This document shows positions 26,289-34,485 of a stretch of 53,401 nt of DNA, piece by piece. This stretch comes from Mycobacterium sp. E787 (GTDB lineage: Bacteria; Actinomycetota; Actinomycetes; Mycobacteriales; Mycobacteriaceae). Position numbers and translations under genes: made by a program. Where the stretch lies: assembly GCF_001668725.1 (NCBI RefSeq), contig NZ_LZKL01000123.1, positions 1 through 53,401 of the forward strand. The letters are read 5' to 3'. Numbering within the stretch: position 1 is the first letter of the stretch; the number at the start of each line of letters is the position of its first letter. A model generated the notes under the pieces. That model saw only the letters and a program-made list of their open reading frames with translations, was not told where the DNA came from and did not search any database.

Positions 26289-27407
26289 ATGTCCTACGAA
26301 AGCAGCGCCGAACCCATCAAGGTGGGCTACCTGATGGACTTCGCCCTCCCGCCGGGCTTTCCCGGGGAGTTGATGGCGAGCTTCACCCGGTGCTTCGACC
26401 TCGTCTTCGAGGAAGCCCGCGAACAGGGCCTGATCGATCGCCCGGTGCAAATGATCTACCGCGAGGTGGAGGGGTTGCCCAAGGGATCGGTCAAGTCGGT
26501 GATCGATGCCTTCGGGGAGCTGGTCGACGAGGGCTGCCTGGTGGTATTCGGGCCGCACATCACCGACAACTGCGTGCCCGCCCGCGAGGCGATCGAGGAG
26601 CGATTCAAGATCCCCGCGATCAGCGTCACCGGCACCGACGACTGGTTGGGCGAATGGACGTTCGCCTTCCCGCAAGGCTCGATGACCGACGAGCCGATCT
26701 TCATCGCGGACCTCGTCGCCAAACGCGGGCTCGCCGAGGTCGGGGTCCTCGTCGAGCAGAACCTGATCGGCGAGAGCTACCTGAAGAATCTCCGAAGCGC
26801 CTGCCGGCGCAAGGGCATTCGCATCGTTGCGGAGGCGGCGATCGCGCAGACCGCGCAGGACATCAACGAGGCCGTGCGCACGCTGCACGACGCGAAGGCC
26901 GAAGCGATAGTGCACCTGGGCTTCGGCTTCGGGATCGTGTTCATCAACCCCGCGCTGCAGGCCGTCGATTGGGACCCGCCGCGCTTCACCACCACGGCCT
27001 TCCAGAACGCCTGGGTGAACCCGATCATGTGGGAAGCCTTCATCGGCTGGGTCGGGGTCGACCAGTACGACGAGGGCAACCGAGTCGGCCAGGGTTTTCT
27101 CGATCGTTACGCCGCCAAGTACGACGGCAGCCGTCCCGAATATTGCGTGCTGGTGGTCAACCATGACGTCGCCGCCACACTCGCGCGCGCCTTCGCCGAT
27201 GCGCACCCCCTCAGCCCGCGCGGCGTCAAGGAGGCGCTTGAGCGGGTGAAGATGATGCCCGCCGCCTCGGGCGCGGCCGGCACCCGGGTGTCGTTCGGCA
27301 AGTGGACTCGGCGCGCCTGGATGGGCGCCGGCTATCTGGTGGCCCGAACCCTCGATGCCGACGGCGTCAACTCGCACCTGGTCGATCGTTTCGGAGAGGA
27401 CGGCTGA
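26289..27407 (+). CDS. substrate-binding-protein-fold (type I PBP) protein without signal peptide
   Basis: 372 residues; GGAGG lies 6 nt before the ATG. The fold is that of branched-chain amino acid / urea-type ABC substrate-binding proteins: IKVGYLMDFALPPGFPGEL, LVDEGCLVVFGPHITDNCVPAREAIEERFKIPAIS, VLVEQNLIGESYLKNLR and the late GVKEALERVKMMPAASG. Unlike those proteins it has no signal peptide or lipobox; the N-terminus is MSYESSAEPIKVGYLMDF. No permease or ATPase gene is adjacent. It is therefore probably a cytoplasmic ligand-binding protein, for example a carrier or sensor for the pathway substrate. It is the first gene of a tight operon with the AveC-like, SDR and P450 genes. Confidence 0.82.
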   Translation: MSYESSAEPIKVGYLMDFALPPGFPGELMASFTRCFDLVFEEAREQGLIDRPVQMIYREVEGLPKGSVKSVIDAFGELVDEGCLVVFGPHITDNCVPAREAIEERFKIPAISVTGTDDWLGEWTFAFPQGSMTDEPIFIADLVAKRGLAEVGVLVEQNLIGESYLKNLRSACRRKGIRIVAEAAIAQTAQDINEAVRTLHDAKAEAIVHLGFGFGIVFINPALQAVDWDPPRFTTTAFQNAWVNPIMWEAFIGWVGVDQYDEGNRVGQGFLDRYAAKYDGSRPEYCVLVVNHDVAATLARAFADAHPLSPRGVKEALERVKMMPAASGAAGTRVSFGKWTRRAWMGAGYLVARTLDADGVNSHLVDRFGEDG

Positions 27408-27411
27408 CGTC

Positions 27412-28539
27412 ATGGCGACGGAACAGTCCACACCTCTGAAAACGGAGGAGCCCCCGCGGCGGACAGGCAGGCGCGGATGGGGCGGCTGGATCGCGGGCGC
27501 CGCGCTGGCGGCGTTCGCGCTCTTCTTCATCGCGAATTGCCGCGTCGCCCTCGACCCGCGCGTCGCCAACCCGAACGTGCAAGGGCGGCCTCGCCCGGTG
27601 AAGTTCCTCTTCGGCCTGGATTACATTGCCTTCCTGCAGATCTCGACCGTCGTCATGCTGCTGGTGCTGCTGGTGGTGTTCATCAGGGGCTGGCGCCGCA
27701 ATCCGGGCAGTCCGGTGATGCTGATGTTCTTGTGCACCACGCTGATCGTGTGGCAGGACCCGATCATGAACTGGGCGCCGTTCGCGGTGTACAACCCCGA
27801 TCTGATCCACTGGCCGGAGTCGTGGCCTCTGGTGTCGTTGTCGCCGACCGTCGAACCGTTTGTGGTATTCGGTTACGTCACTTTCTATTTCGGTCCGTAC
27901 TTCCCGGCGATCTGGATCCTGCGCAAACTGCAGGAGCGCAAGGGGCCAGAGGCCTTCGTGTCGCGGCACCCTCTGGTCAGCCTGGGCGTGCTGACCTGCG
28001 CCATCGGCTTCGTGTTCGATGCATGGCTGGAGATCCAGCTGGTCCACATGGGCATGTACATCTACTCGCAGGTGATTCCGTGGGGCTCGGTGTTCACCGG
28101 CACGACGTTCCAGTTCCCGCTGATCTGGGAGTCCTTCTCGGTGACGTTCGTGATGGTGCCCGCGGCGATCCTGTGCTATCGCGACGACACCGGTAAGTCG
28201 GTGGCGGAAAAGCTCGCGGCGAAGGCGAGGATCTTCCCGGGCCACCCGGTGCTCGGCACGTTCCTGGTGATGTTCACCATCATCAACGTGTCCTATTTCG
28301 CCTACGGGGCATGGTTCGCCGTCATCAAAGCCACCAAGGCTGCGACCTCGGTCGCGTGCCCGTGGCCGTACCCGGAGGCCAAGGTCTATGACCCGCAAGG
28401 GTTTTACGAAAAGGCCGGCGCCCAGGGCCCGTACTCGGTCGGCATCTGGTCGACGTGGATGAGCGGGCAGCCGAACGGGCGGCCCCACGTCGAACCGCCA
28501 CCGCCCGGGGTGGGCGCGTGTGCGAGCAAGAATGGCTGA
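27412..28539 (+). CDS. AveC-family (spirocyclase-like) membrane protein
   Basis: 375 residues; ATG 27412 lies 4 nt after the previous stop. About seven hydrophobic segments are visible, starting with WIAGAALAAFALFFIANCRV and IAFLQISTVVMLLVLLVVFI. Conserved-looking loops include WQDPIMNWAPFAVYNPDLIHWPESWP and FDAWLEIQLVHMGMYIYSQV. I recognise this as the actinobacterial AveC family, named after the avermectin spiroketal/dehydratase protein; mycobacterial members have no known function. It likely acts on, or holds at the membrane, a polycyclic or terpenoid-like substrate of the neighbouring P450. The assignment is by overall pattern, not by a catalytic motif. Confidence 0.68.
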   Translation: MATEQSTPLKTEEPPRRTGRRGWGGWIAGAALAAFALFFIANCRVALDPRVANPNVQGRPRPVKFLFGLDYIAFLQISTVVMLLVLLVVFIRGWRRNPGSPVMLMFLCTTLIVWQDPIMNWAPFAVYNPDLIHWPESWPLVSLSPTVEPFVVFGYVTFYFGPYFPAIWILRKLQERKGPEAFVSRHPLVSLGVLTCAIGFVFDAWLEIQLVHMGMYIYSQVIPWGSVFTGTTFQFPLIWESFSVTFVMVPAAILCYRDDTGKSVAEKLAAKARIFPGHPVLGTFLVMFTIINVSYFAYGAWFAVIKATKAATSVACPWPYPEAKVYDPQGFYEKAGAQGPYSVGIWSTWMSGQPNGRPHVEPPPPGVGACASKNG

Positions 28540-29512
28540 GCCGCGCACAGTCGTCGTCACCGGCGCGTCGCGCGGACTGGGGTTCGCGTCGGCGCTGCGG
28601 CTGTATCGCGAAGGATGGCGCGTGGTCGCGGCGATGCGCACGCCCGACCGGAGAATGGCGTTGCTGCGCAGGGCCATCGGATCAGCGGGAGCCGGTGCGG
28701 ACGACGATCGATTGATCGGCGTCCAGCTCGACCTGACGGACGCCGCGTCGATCTCCGCGGCGGCCAAGGCGATTGAGGAGGCCGTGGGCGCGCCCTACGC
28801 GCTGGTGCACAACGCGGGCATCTCCGCCGCCGGCGTGGTGGAGGAGACCGACATGGCGCTGTGGCAGCGCATGTTCGCCACCAGCGTCCTGGGCCCGGTC
28901 GCGCTCACTCAGGCCCTGCTCCCCTCGATGCGGGCGGCGGGCGAGGGCCGAATCGTGTTGGTGTCCAGCGCGGCCGGCGTGCGCGGGCAGCCGGCCACCG
29001 CCCCGTACTCGGCGGCCAAGGGAGCGCTGGAGCGGTGGGGTGAATCCATGGCCTGCGAGATCGCGCCCTTCGGTCTCGGTGTCACCGTCCTGGTGGCCGG
29101 CACGTACGACACCGATATCATCACCGACGCGGGCACCACCGATAATCGCAATTTCGGCGGCCCCTACGCCCGGATCCACACCACGATGAACACTCGCGGG
29201 CGCTTCGCCATGAAGCTGGCCCGGCCGCCCGAGCGGTTCACCGACGGCCTGCTCAAGGCGCTGGGCGACCGGGGCCCGTTCCGTCGCCGTGGGGTCGGCC
29301 CGGACGCCTCGATGCTGTTGGCCGCCAACCGGATTCTCCCGGCATCAGGCATGCACCATGTGTCGCGGATCGTGCTCGGCATTCCGCCACAGGGCTCGAT
29401 GCGGGGCGGGGCGTGGCCGTTGACGACCGCCCAAAAGGCGATGGTGCTCGTCGCCCGCATTCTTCCGCAGGCGGTGCTGCAGCGCCTGGCCGCACGACGT
29501 CAAGGATCTTGA
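28532..29512 (+). CDS. SDR family oxidoreductase
   Basis: 326 residues from ATG 28532, which overlaps the end of the AveC-like gene by 8 nt (translational coupling); the in-frame GTG at 28520 is an alternative. NAD(P) motif VVVTGASRGLGFASALRL; NAG motif LVHNAGISAAG; catalytic Ser and Tyr-x3-Lys in IVLVSSAAGVRGQPATAPYSAAKGALERWGESMA. The TGxxxGxG form and Arg-rich segment after beta-2 (AMRTPDRRM) suggest NADP use. A long C-terminal region of about 110 residues follows the core. It probably interconverts an alcohol and ketone made by the P450 encoded 9 nt downstream. Confidence 0.87.
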   Translation: MAEPRTVVVTGASRGLGFASALRLYREGWRVVAAMRTPDRRMALLRRAIGSAGAGADDDRLIGVQLDLTDAASISAAAKAIEEAVGAPYALVHNAGISAAGVVEETDMALWQRMFATSVLGPVALTQALLPSMRAAGEGRIVLVSSAAGVRGQPATAPYSAAKGALERWGESMACEIAPFGLGVTVLVAGTYDTDIITDAGTTDNRNFGGPYARIHTTMNTRGRFAMKLARPPERFTDGLLKALGDRGPFRRRGVGPDASMLLAANRILPASGMHHVSRIVLGIPPQGSMRGGAWPLTTAQKAMVLVARILPQAVLQRLAARRQGS

Positions 29513-29521
29513 GGAGCACCG

Positions 29522-30739
29522 ATGGAACAGCTTTTCGACGACCTGGCGGACTTCGGCGCCTTCGACGACGCGATATCCGGTGACGTGCGTGACCCGTACA
29601 CCGAACTGGCGCGGCTGCGCCGCGAGGAACCGGTCCAGCGACTCGAGACGTCGGGAGCGCTTCCGCACGAGGAGTCGCTGCCGATGTTCATCGTGCATCG
29701 CCACGAGGATATCCAGCAGATGCTGCGCGACAACGAGACGTTCTCGTCGGCGGCCGTCATCGCCGCGTTCGGCCCGGTGCTTGGCGAAGGCGTGATGCTC
29801 GGGATGGACGAACCGATCCACGGCCGGCTGCGCTCGCTGGTGTCAAAGGCGTTCTCGCAGAAGTCATTGGCGCGCTGGCAGGACGAGTTGGTCGGCCGCG
29901 TGGCCAATAAGCTGATCGACGACTTCGCGCCCAACGGCAAGGCAGATCTGGTGAAGGAGTTCACCTTCGACTACCCGAGCCAGATCATCGCGGGCCTGCT
30001 GGGCTTACCGGAGAACGACTACCCGCAGTTCCAGCGGTGGTCGATTTCGCTGCTGAGCTGGCTGATGAACCCGGAGCGGGGGCTCGCCGCCTCGGCCGCG
30101 CTGTGCGACTACTTCGCCCCGATACTCGAAGCCCGCCGCGTCGAGCCGCAGGACGACCTGATCAGCGCGCTCGGCGCGGCCGAGATCGACGGGGAGAAGC
30201 TGGCGGACGAGGAGATCTTCTCGTTCCTTCGGCTGCTGCTGCCCGCCGGCGTGGAGACGACCTACCGGGCGCTGGGGAGCCTGCTCTTCGGGCTGCTGTC
30301 GGATCCGGCGCAATTGGACGCCATCCGCGCGGACCGGTCGCTGCTGCCGCAGGCCATCGAGGAAGGGGTGCGGTGGGAACCGCCGCTGCTGACCATCACC
30401 CGGGTGGCGACCCGCGATACCGAACTCGGCGGGGTCGCGATCCCGGCCGGTGCGACAGTGATGCCGATGCTGGGCTCGGCGAATCGCCAAGAAGATCGCT
30501 ATCCCGAGCCGGATACGTTCGACATCCACCGGACGCAAAAGCCGAATCTCGCGTGGGGCCACGGCGTGCACGTCTGCCTCGGCATGCACCTGGCCCGCCT
30601 CGAGATGCGCACCGCGGTCAACCTTCTGCTCGACCGGCTGCCGAATCTCCGGCTGGACCCCGACGGGGACGACCCCCACATTCGCGGGCAGGTCTTCCGG
30701 TCGCCGACCGCGCTACCGGTGCTTTTCGATCCCCGGTAG
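29522..30739 (+). CDS. cytochrome P450
   Basis: 405 residues, full length; AGGAG lies 6 nt before ATG 29522. I-helix motif LLPAGVETTYRALG near residue 240 (acidic-Thr-Thr oxygen-activation pair), ExxR helix EEGVRWEPP, and heme loop WGHGVHVCLGMHLARLEM near residue 350 with Cys as axial ligand; Trp replaces the usual Phe at the loop start. FIVHRHEDIQQMLRDNETFSS and GMDEPIHGRLRSLVSKAFS are typical of soluble bacterial class I P450s, which need ferredoxin and reductase supplied elsewhere. Context points to hydroxylation of a hydrophobic compound entering the dehydrogenase and beta-oxidation steps encoded around it. Confidence 0.93.
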   Translation: MEQLFDDLADFGAFDDAISGDVRDPYTELARLRREEPVQRLETSGALPHEESLPMFIVHRHEDIQQMLRDNETFSSAAVIAAFGPVLGEGVMLGMDEPIHGRLRSLVSKAFSQKSLARWQDELVGRVANKLIDDFAPNGKADLVKEFTFDYPSQIIAGLLGLPENDYPQFQRWSISLLSWLMNPERGLAASAALCDYFAPILEARRVEPQDDLISALGAAEIDGEKLADEEIFSFLRLLLPAGVETTYRALGSLLFGLLSDPAQLDAIRADRSLLPQAIEEGVRWEPPLLTITRVATRDTELGGVAIPAGATVMPMLGSANRQEDRYPEPDTFDIHRTQKPNLAWGHGVHVCLGMHLARLEMRTAVNLLLDRLPNLRLDPDGDDPHIRGQVFRSPTALPVLFDPR

Positions 30740-30817
30740 CGGTTGCACCTTGCCAATCGGCTAGTTTCCGGTAAGGCTCTCCATAGCCCCTCCGCGACTC
30801 AGAAGAGAGTGACAGTT

Positions 30818-32302
30818 ATGACCGAGGCTGTAAAGGTTCGTTTCGAGCCGAAGATGATGATCGACGGCAAGCTCGTCGACGGCCAGGCCGGCACCTTCAC
30901 CAACATCAACCCCGCCACCGAGGAGGCACTCGGGGAGGTCGCCGACGCGTCGAAGGAGGACATGCACCGCGCCATCGACGCCGCGCGGCGCGCCTTCGAC
31001 GAGACCGACTGGTCGACCAACCGCGAGCTGCGCAAGCGCTGCCTGCTGCAGCTGCACGAGGCGATCGAATCGGAGAAGGAAGAGCTGCGCGAGGAGCTCA
31101 TCCTCGAGGTCGGCTCCCCCCGCGCGATCACGTTCGGCCCCCAGCTCGACGCCCCGCTGGAAGACGGATTGCGCTACCCCGCCCGGCTGATCGACGAGTA
31201 CGCCTGGGAAACCGACCTGGGCGACAAGGTGATCAGCCTGACCGGAACGCTGACCACCCGCAAGGTCTGGCGCGAGCCGGTGGGCGTGGTCGGCGCGATC
31301 GTGCCGTGGAACTTCCCGTTCGAGGTCACCATCAACAAGCTCGGCCAGGCGCTGGGCACCGGCAACACCGTGGTTCTCAAGCCGGCGCCCAACACGCCGT
31401 TCAACGCGACCCGGCTTGGCCGGCTCATCGCCGAGAAGACCGACATTCCCGCGGGCGTCGTCAACGTCGTCACCGCGTCGGATCACTTTGTGGGCGAGGA
31501 GCTCACGCTCTCGCCGAAGGTCGACCTGATCTCGTTCACCGGGTCGACCGTGGTCGGGCAGCGGATCATGGAAAAGGGCGCCGCGACGATGAAGCGGCTG
31601 TTCTTGGAGCTCGGCGGTAAGTCGGCCACCATCGTCTTGGAGGACGCCGATTTCGGGGCGGCGTGCGCGATCGGCATCGCGCCGTGCATGCACGCCGGGC
31701 AGGGCTGCGCGAACCCCACCCGCATGCTGTTGCCGCGCTCGCGCTACGACGAGGGTGTGGAGATTCTGAAGAGCATCTACGAGAACGTCACGTGCGGCGA
31801 CCCGCAGGACCCCGGAACGCTGTGCGGCCCGGTGATTTCGGAGGTGCAGCGCAACCGCGTGATGGGCTACATCCGCAAGGGCGTCGAGGAAGGCGCCACC
31901 GCGCTGGTCGGCGGACCGGATGCGCCCACCGGCTTCGACAAGGGATTCTTCGTTCGGCCAACGCTTTTCACCGGCGTCGACAACTCCATGACGATCGCGC
32001 AGGAGGAGATCTTCGGCCCGGTGTTGGCCGTCATCCCGTTCGACGACGAGGAGGACGCGATCCGGATCGCCAACGACAGCAAGTACGGGCTGGCGGGCAA
32101 CGTGATGTCGGGCTCGCTGGAGCGCTCGCTGGCGGTGGCCCGCCGGATCCGGGCCGGCTTCATGGGCGTCAACGGCGGCGCACCGTACGCCGCCGACACC
32201 CCGTTCGGCGGCTACAAGTACAGCGGGGTGGGCCGCCAGAACGGCGTGGTCGGGTTCGACCAGTACACCGAGGTCAAGTCGGTGGGGTACCCCGCCGGGT
32301 AG
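30818..32302 (+). CDS. aldehyde dehydrogenase family protein
   Basis: 494 residues from ATG 30818 (MTEAVKVRFEPKMMIDGKL); the frame is open upstream but without homology. VGAIVPWNFPFEVTINKLGQAL, FTGSTVVGQR, catalytic Glu in LELGGKSA and catalytic Cys in HAGQGCANPTRM (near residue 297), EEIFGPVLAVIPF and PFGGYKYSGVGRQNG are all in place. NAD(P)-dependent oxidation of an aldehyde to an acid is expected. It resembles the Rv0768 (AldA) group. It lies 78 nt after the P450 gene on the same strand and probably oxidises an aldehyde produced by the P450/SDR steps. Confidence 0.94.
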   Translation: MTEAVKVRFEPKMMIDGKLVDGQAGTFTNINPATEEALGEVADASKEDMHRAIDAARRAFDETDWSTNRELRKRCLLQLHEAIESEKEELREELILEVGSPRAITFGPQLDAPLEDGLRYPARLIDEYAWETDLGDKVISLTGTLTTRKVWREPVGVVGAIVPWNFPFEVTINKLGQALGTGNTVVLKPAPNTPFNATRLGRLIAEKTDIPAGVVNVVTASDHFVGEELTLSPKVDLISFTGSTVVGQRIMEKGAATMKRLFLELGGKSATIVLEDADFGAACAIGIAPCMHAGQGCANPTRMLLPRSRYDEGVEILKSIYENVTCGDPQDPGTLCGPVISEVQRNRVMGYIRKGVEEGATALVGGPDAPTGFDKGFFVRPTLFTGVDNSMTIAQEEIFGPVLAVIPFDDEEDAIRIANDSKYGLAGNVMSGSLERSLAVARRIRAGFMGVNGGAPYAADTPFGGYKYSGVGRQNGVVGFDQYTEVKSVGYPAG

Positions 32303-32459
32303 GTCCGCGCCGCGAGCGTGCGCGTCTGCACCGCGACACGCCCGCGCGGAGCGACATTCTGCGCACGCTCGCCGGTGGCTGCCCGCACCCCGGCCTCGGC
32401 CCGTCCAACCCCTTGGTTGACAATCGACGCAAGACCCACACGTCAAAGGAGACCCCACC

Positions 32460-33605
32460 ATGGCTGAAGCCGTCATCGTCGAGGCTGTCCGCTCACCGCT
32501 CGGCAAGCGCAACGGAGGCCTGTCGGGCGTGCACCCGGCCGACCTGTCCGCGCAGGTCCTCAACGGGCTGGTCGACAAGGCCGGTATCGACCCGGGAATC
32601 GTCGATGACGTCATCTGGGGCTGCGTGATGCAGGCCGGTGAACAGGCCCTCGACATCGGCCGCACCGCGCTGCTGGCCGCCGGCTGGCCCGAGACCGTGC
32701 CCGGCGTGACCGTCGACCGCCAGTGCGGGTCGAGCCAGCAGTCCATCCACTTCGCCGCGGCGGGCGTGGTCGCCGGACACTACGACGTCGTGGTCGCCGG
32801 CGGTGTCGAGTCGATGTCGCGCACCCCGATGGGCTCGTCGCTGGCCGGTGGCGGCAACCCCTACCCGCAGGCTTTCAAGGACCGCTATCACAAGACGCCC
32901 AACCAGGGCCTCGGTGCCGAGATGATCGCCGAGCAGTGGGGCTTCGACCGCACCGCGCTCGACGAGTTTTCGCTGGTATCACACGAAAAGGCCGCTGCGG
33001 CACAGGATTCGGGCGCGTTCGACGACCAGATCGTGGGCATCAAAGATCAGGACGGCAACGTGGTGCTCAAGGACGAGGGCATCCGCCGCGGCACCACGAT
33101 GGAGAAGATGGCGTCGCTGAAGCCGGCCTTCAAGGAGGACGGGGTGATCCACGCCGGCAACTCCTCGCAGATCACCGACGGCTCGGCGGCACTCTTGTTC
33201 ATGTCGGCGGAGAAGGCGAAGGAACTGGGCCTCACGCCAATCGCCAAGGTGCACACCGCTGTACTGGCGGGCGCCGACCCGGTGATCATGCTGACGGCGC
33301 CCATCCCGGCGACGCAGAAGGCGCTCAAGAAGTCCGGCCTCTCGATCGGCGACATCGGGGCGTACGAGGTCAACGAGGCTTTCGCGCCCGTGCCGCTGGC
33401 GTGGCTGAAGGACATCGGGGCCGACGAGAAGAAGCTCAACCCCCACGGTGGCGCCATCGCGCTGGGCCACCCGCTCGGCGGATCGGGGGCGCGGTTGATG
33501 ACGACGCTGCTGTACCACATGCGGGACAAGGGAATCCGCTACGGCCTGCAGACGATGTGCGAGGGCGGCGGCCAGGCCAACGCCACCATCGTGGAACTGT
33601 TGTGA
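32460..33605 (+). CDS. acetyl-CoA C-acyltransferase (thiolase)
   Basis: 381 residues. N-terminal AVIVEAVRSPLGKRNGGLSG; nucleophilic Cys in VDRQCGSSQQ (near residue 88); ESMSRTPMGS; catalytic His in GGAIALGHPLGGSGARLM; second Cys in QTMCEGGGQAN. It cleaves a 3-ketoacyl-CoA with CoA and is similar to the FadA3/FadA5 type used in fatty acid and sterol side-chain degradation. AAAGGAG lies 8-9 nt before the ATG. The gap of about 157 nt from the aldehyde dehydrogenase gene holds no gene and may hold a promoter. The crotonase gene follows with a GTGA overlap. Confidence 0.94.
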   Translation: MAEAVIVEAVRSPLGKRNGGLSGVHPADLSAQVLNGLVDKAGIDPGIVDDVIWGCVMQAGEQALDIGRTALLAAGWPETVPGVTVDRQCGSSQQSIHFAAAGVVAGHYDVVVAGGVESMSRTPMGSSLAGGGNPYPQAFKDRYHKTPNQGLGAEMIAEQWGFDRTALDEFSLVSHEKAAAAQDSGAFDDQIVGIKDQDGNVVLKDEGIRRGTTMEKMASLKPAFKEDGVIHAGNSSQITDGSAALLFMSAEKAKELGLTPIAKVHTAVLAGADPVIMLTAPIPATQKALKKSGLSIGDIGAYEVNEAFAPVPLAWLKDIGADEKKLNPHGGAIALGHPLGGSGARLMTTLLYHMRDKGIRYGLQTMCEGGGQANATIVELL

Positions 33606-34405
33606 GCCAAGGGGACAACGGCCAACCGGGAGCGCTCGTCGAGCGCCGCGGCAACGTGATGGTGATCACCATCAACCGGCCGGAGGCCCGCAACGCGGTC
33701 AACGCGGCCGTCAGCATCGCCGTCGGGGACGCGCTCGAGGAAGCCCAGCACGACCCCGACGTAAGGGCGGTGGTGATCACCGGCGCCGGCGACAAGTCGT
33801 TTTGCGCCGGCGCCGACCTGAAGGCCATCTCGCGCCGGGAGAACCTGTATCACCCCGATCACGGCGAGTGGGGCTTTGCCGGCTACGTGCATCACTTCAT
33901 CGACAAGCCCACGATCGCGGCGGTCAACGGCACCGCGTTGGGCGGTGGCACCGAGCTCGCGCTGGCCAGCGACCTGGTGGTCGCCGATGAGCGGGCCAAG
34001 TTCGGGTTGCCGGAGGTCAAGCGCGGGCTGATCGCGGCCGCCGGTGGCGTCTTCCGGATCATGGACCAGCTGCCCCGCAAGGTGGCGATGGAGCTGTTGA
34101 TGACCGGCGAGCCGATCACCGCGGCCGACGCCCTCGGCTGGGGCCTGATCAACCGGGTCGTCGGCCCGGGGGAGGTGCTCGACGCCGCGCTGGCGCTGGC
34201 CGCGCGGGTGACGGCCAACGCGCCGCTGTCGGTGCAGGCCAGCAAGCGCATCGCCTACGGCGTCGACGACGGCGTCATCACCGGCGACGAGCCGGGCTGG
34301 GAGCGGACCGTGCGCGAGATGCGCGTCCTGATCAGGTCCGAGGACGCCAAGGAGGGACCCCTCGCGTTCGCCGAGAAGCGGGAACCGGTCTGGCAGGCGC
34401 GCTAG
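33602..34405 (+). CDS. enoyl-CoA hydratase/isomerase (crotonase family)
   Basis: 267 residues from GTG 33602, overlapping the thiolase stop as GTGA. Crotonase features: MVITINRPEARNAVNAAVS, oxyanion-hole segments FCAGADLKAI and GTALGGGTELALASDLVVAD, then FGLPEVKRGLIAAAGGVFR with the family Glu. Hydration of an enoyl-CoA is likely; isomerase or hydrolase activity cannot be excluded. With the thiolase it gives two beta-oxidation steps that could follow the acyl-CoA dehydrogenases and SDRs of the same cluster. A strong hairpin terminator follows 10 nt after the stop. Confidence 0.93.
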   Translation: MSQGDNGQPGALVERRGNVMVITINRPEARNAVNAAVSIAVGDALEEAQHDPDVRAVVITGAGDKSFCAGADLKAISRRENLYHPDHGEWGFAGYVHHFIDKPTIAAVNGTALGGGTELALASDLVVADERAKFGLPEVKRGLIAAAGGVFRIMDQLPRKVAMELLMTGEPITAADALGWGLINRVVGPGEVLDAALALAARVTANAPLSVQASKRIAYGVDDGVITGDEPGWERTVREMRVLIRSEDAKEGPLAFAEKREPVWQAR

Positions 34406-34414
34406 AGAGTGTTA

Positions 34415-34476
34415 CGCGAGCAGACGCAAAAGCCCCCGACACGCCGAGGCGTGGGGGGCTTTTGCGTCTGCTCGCG
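34415..34476. terminator. bidirectional hairpin terminator
   Basis: A 23-bp perfectly paired stem (34415-34437 with 34454-34476) encloses a further CACGCC/GGCGTG pair. It lies between the convergent crotonase gene (ends 34405) and FAD oxidoreductase gene (ends 34486). The CAAAAG/CTTTTG steps give short T runs on both strands. It marks the right end of the cluster. Confidence 0.85.
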
Positions 34477-34485
34477 GTACCTGCG

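Noticed and set aside
30761..32746. 661-codon open frame on the minus strand opposite the aldehyde dehydrogenase gene
   Set aside because: Antisense shadow of a clear ALDH gene; its translation is Arg/Asp/Gly-rich with no motif. Long shadow frames are common in such GC-rich DNA.
34415..34476. Hairpin as a possible small RNA or insertion-sequence end
   Set aside because: Position between two convergent stops and the stem-loop form fit a bidirectional terminator; no transposase or target duplication is near.
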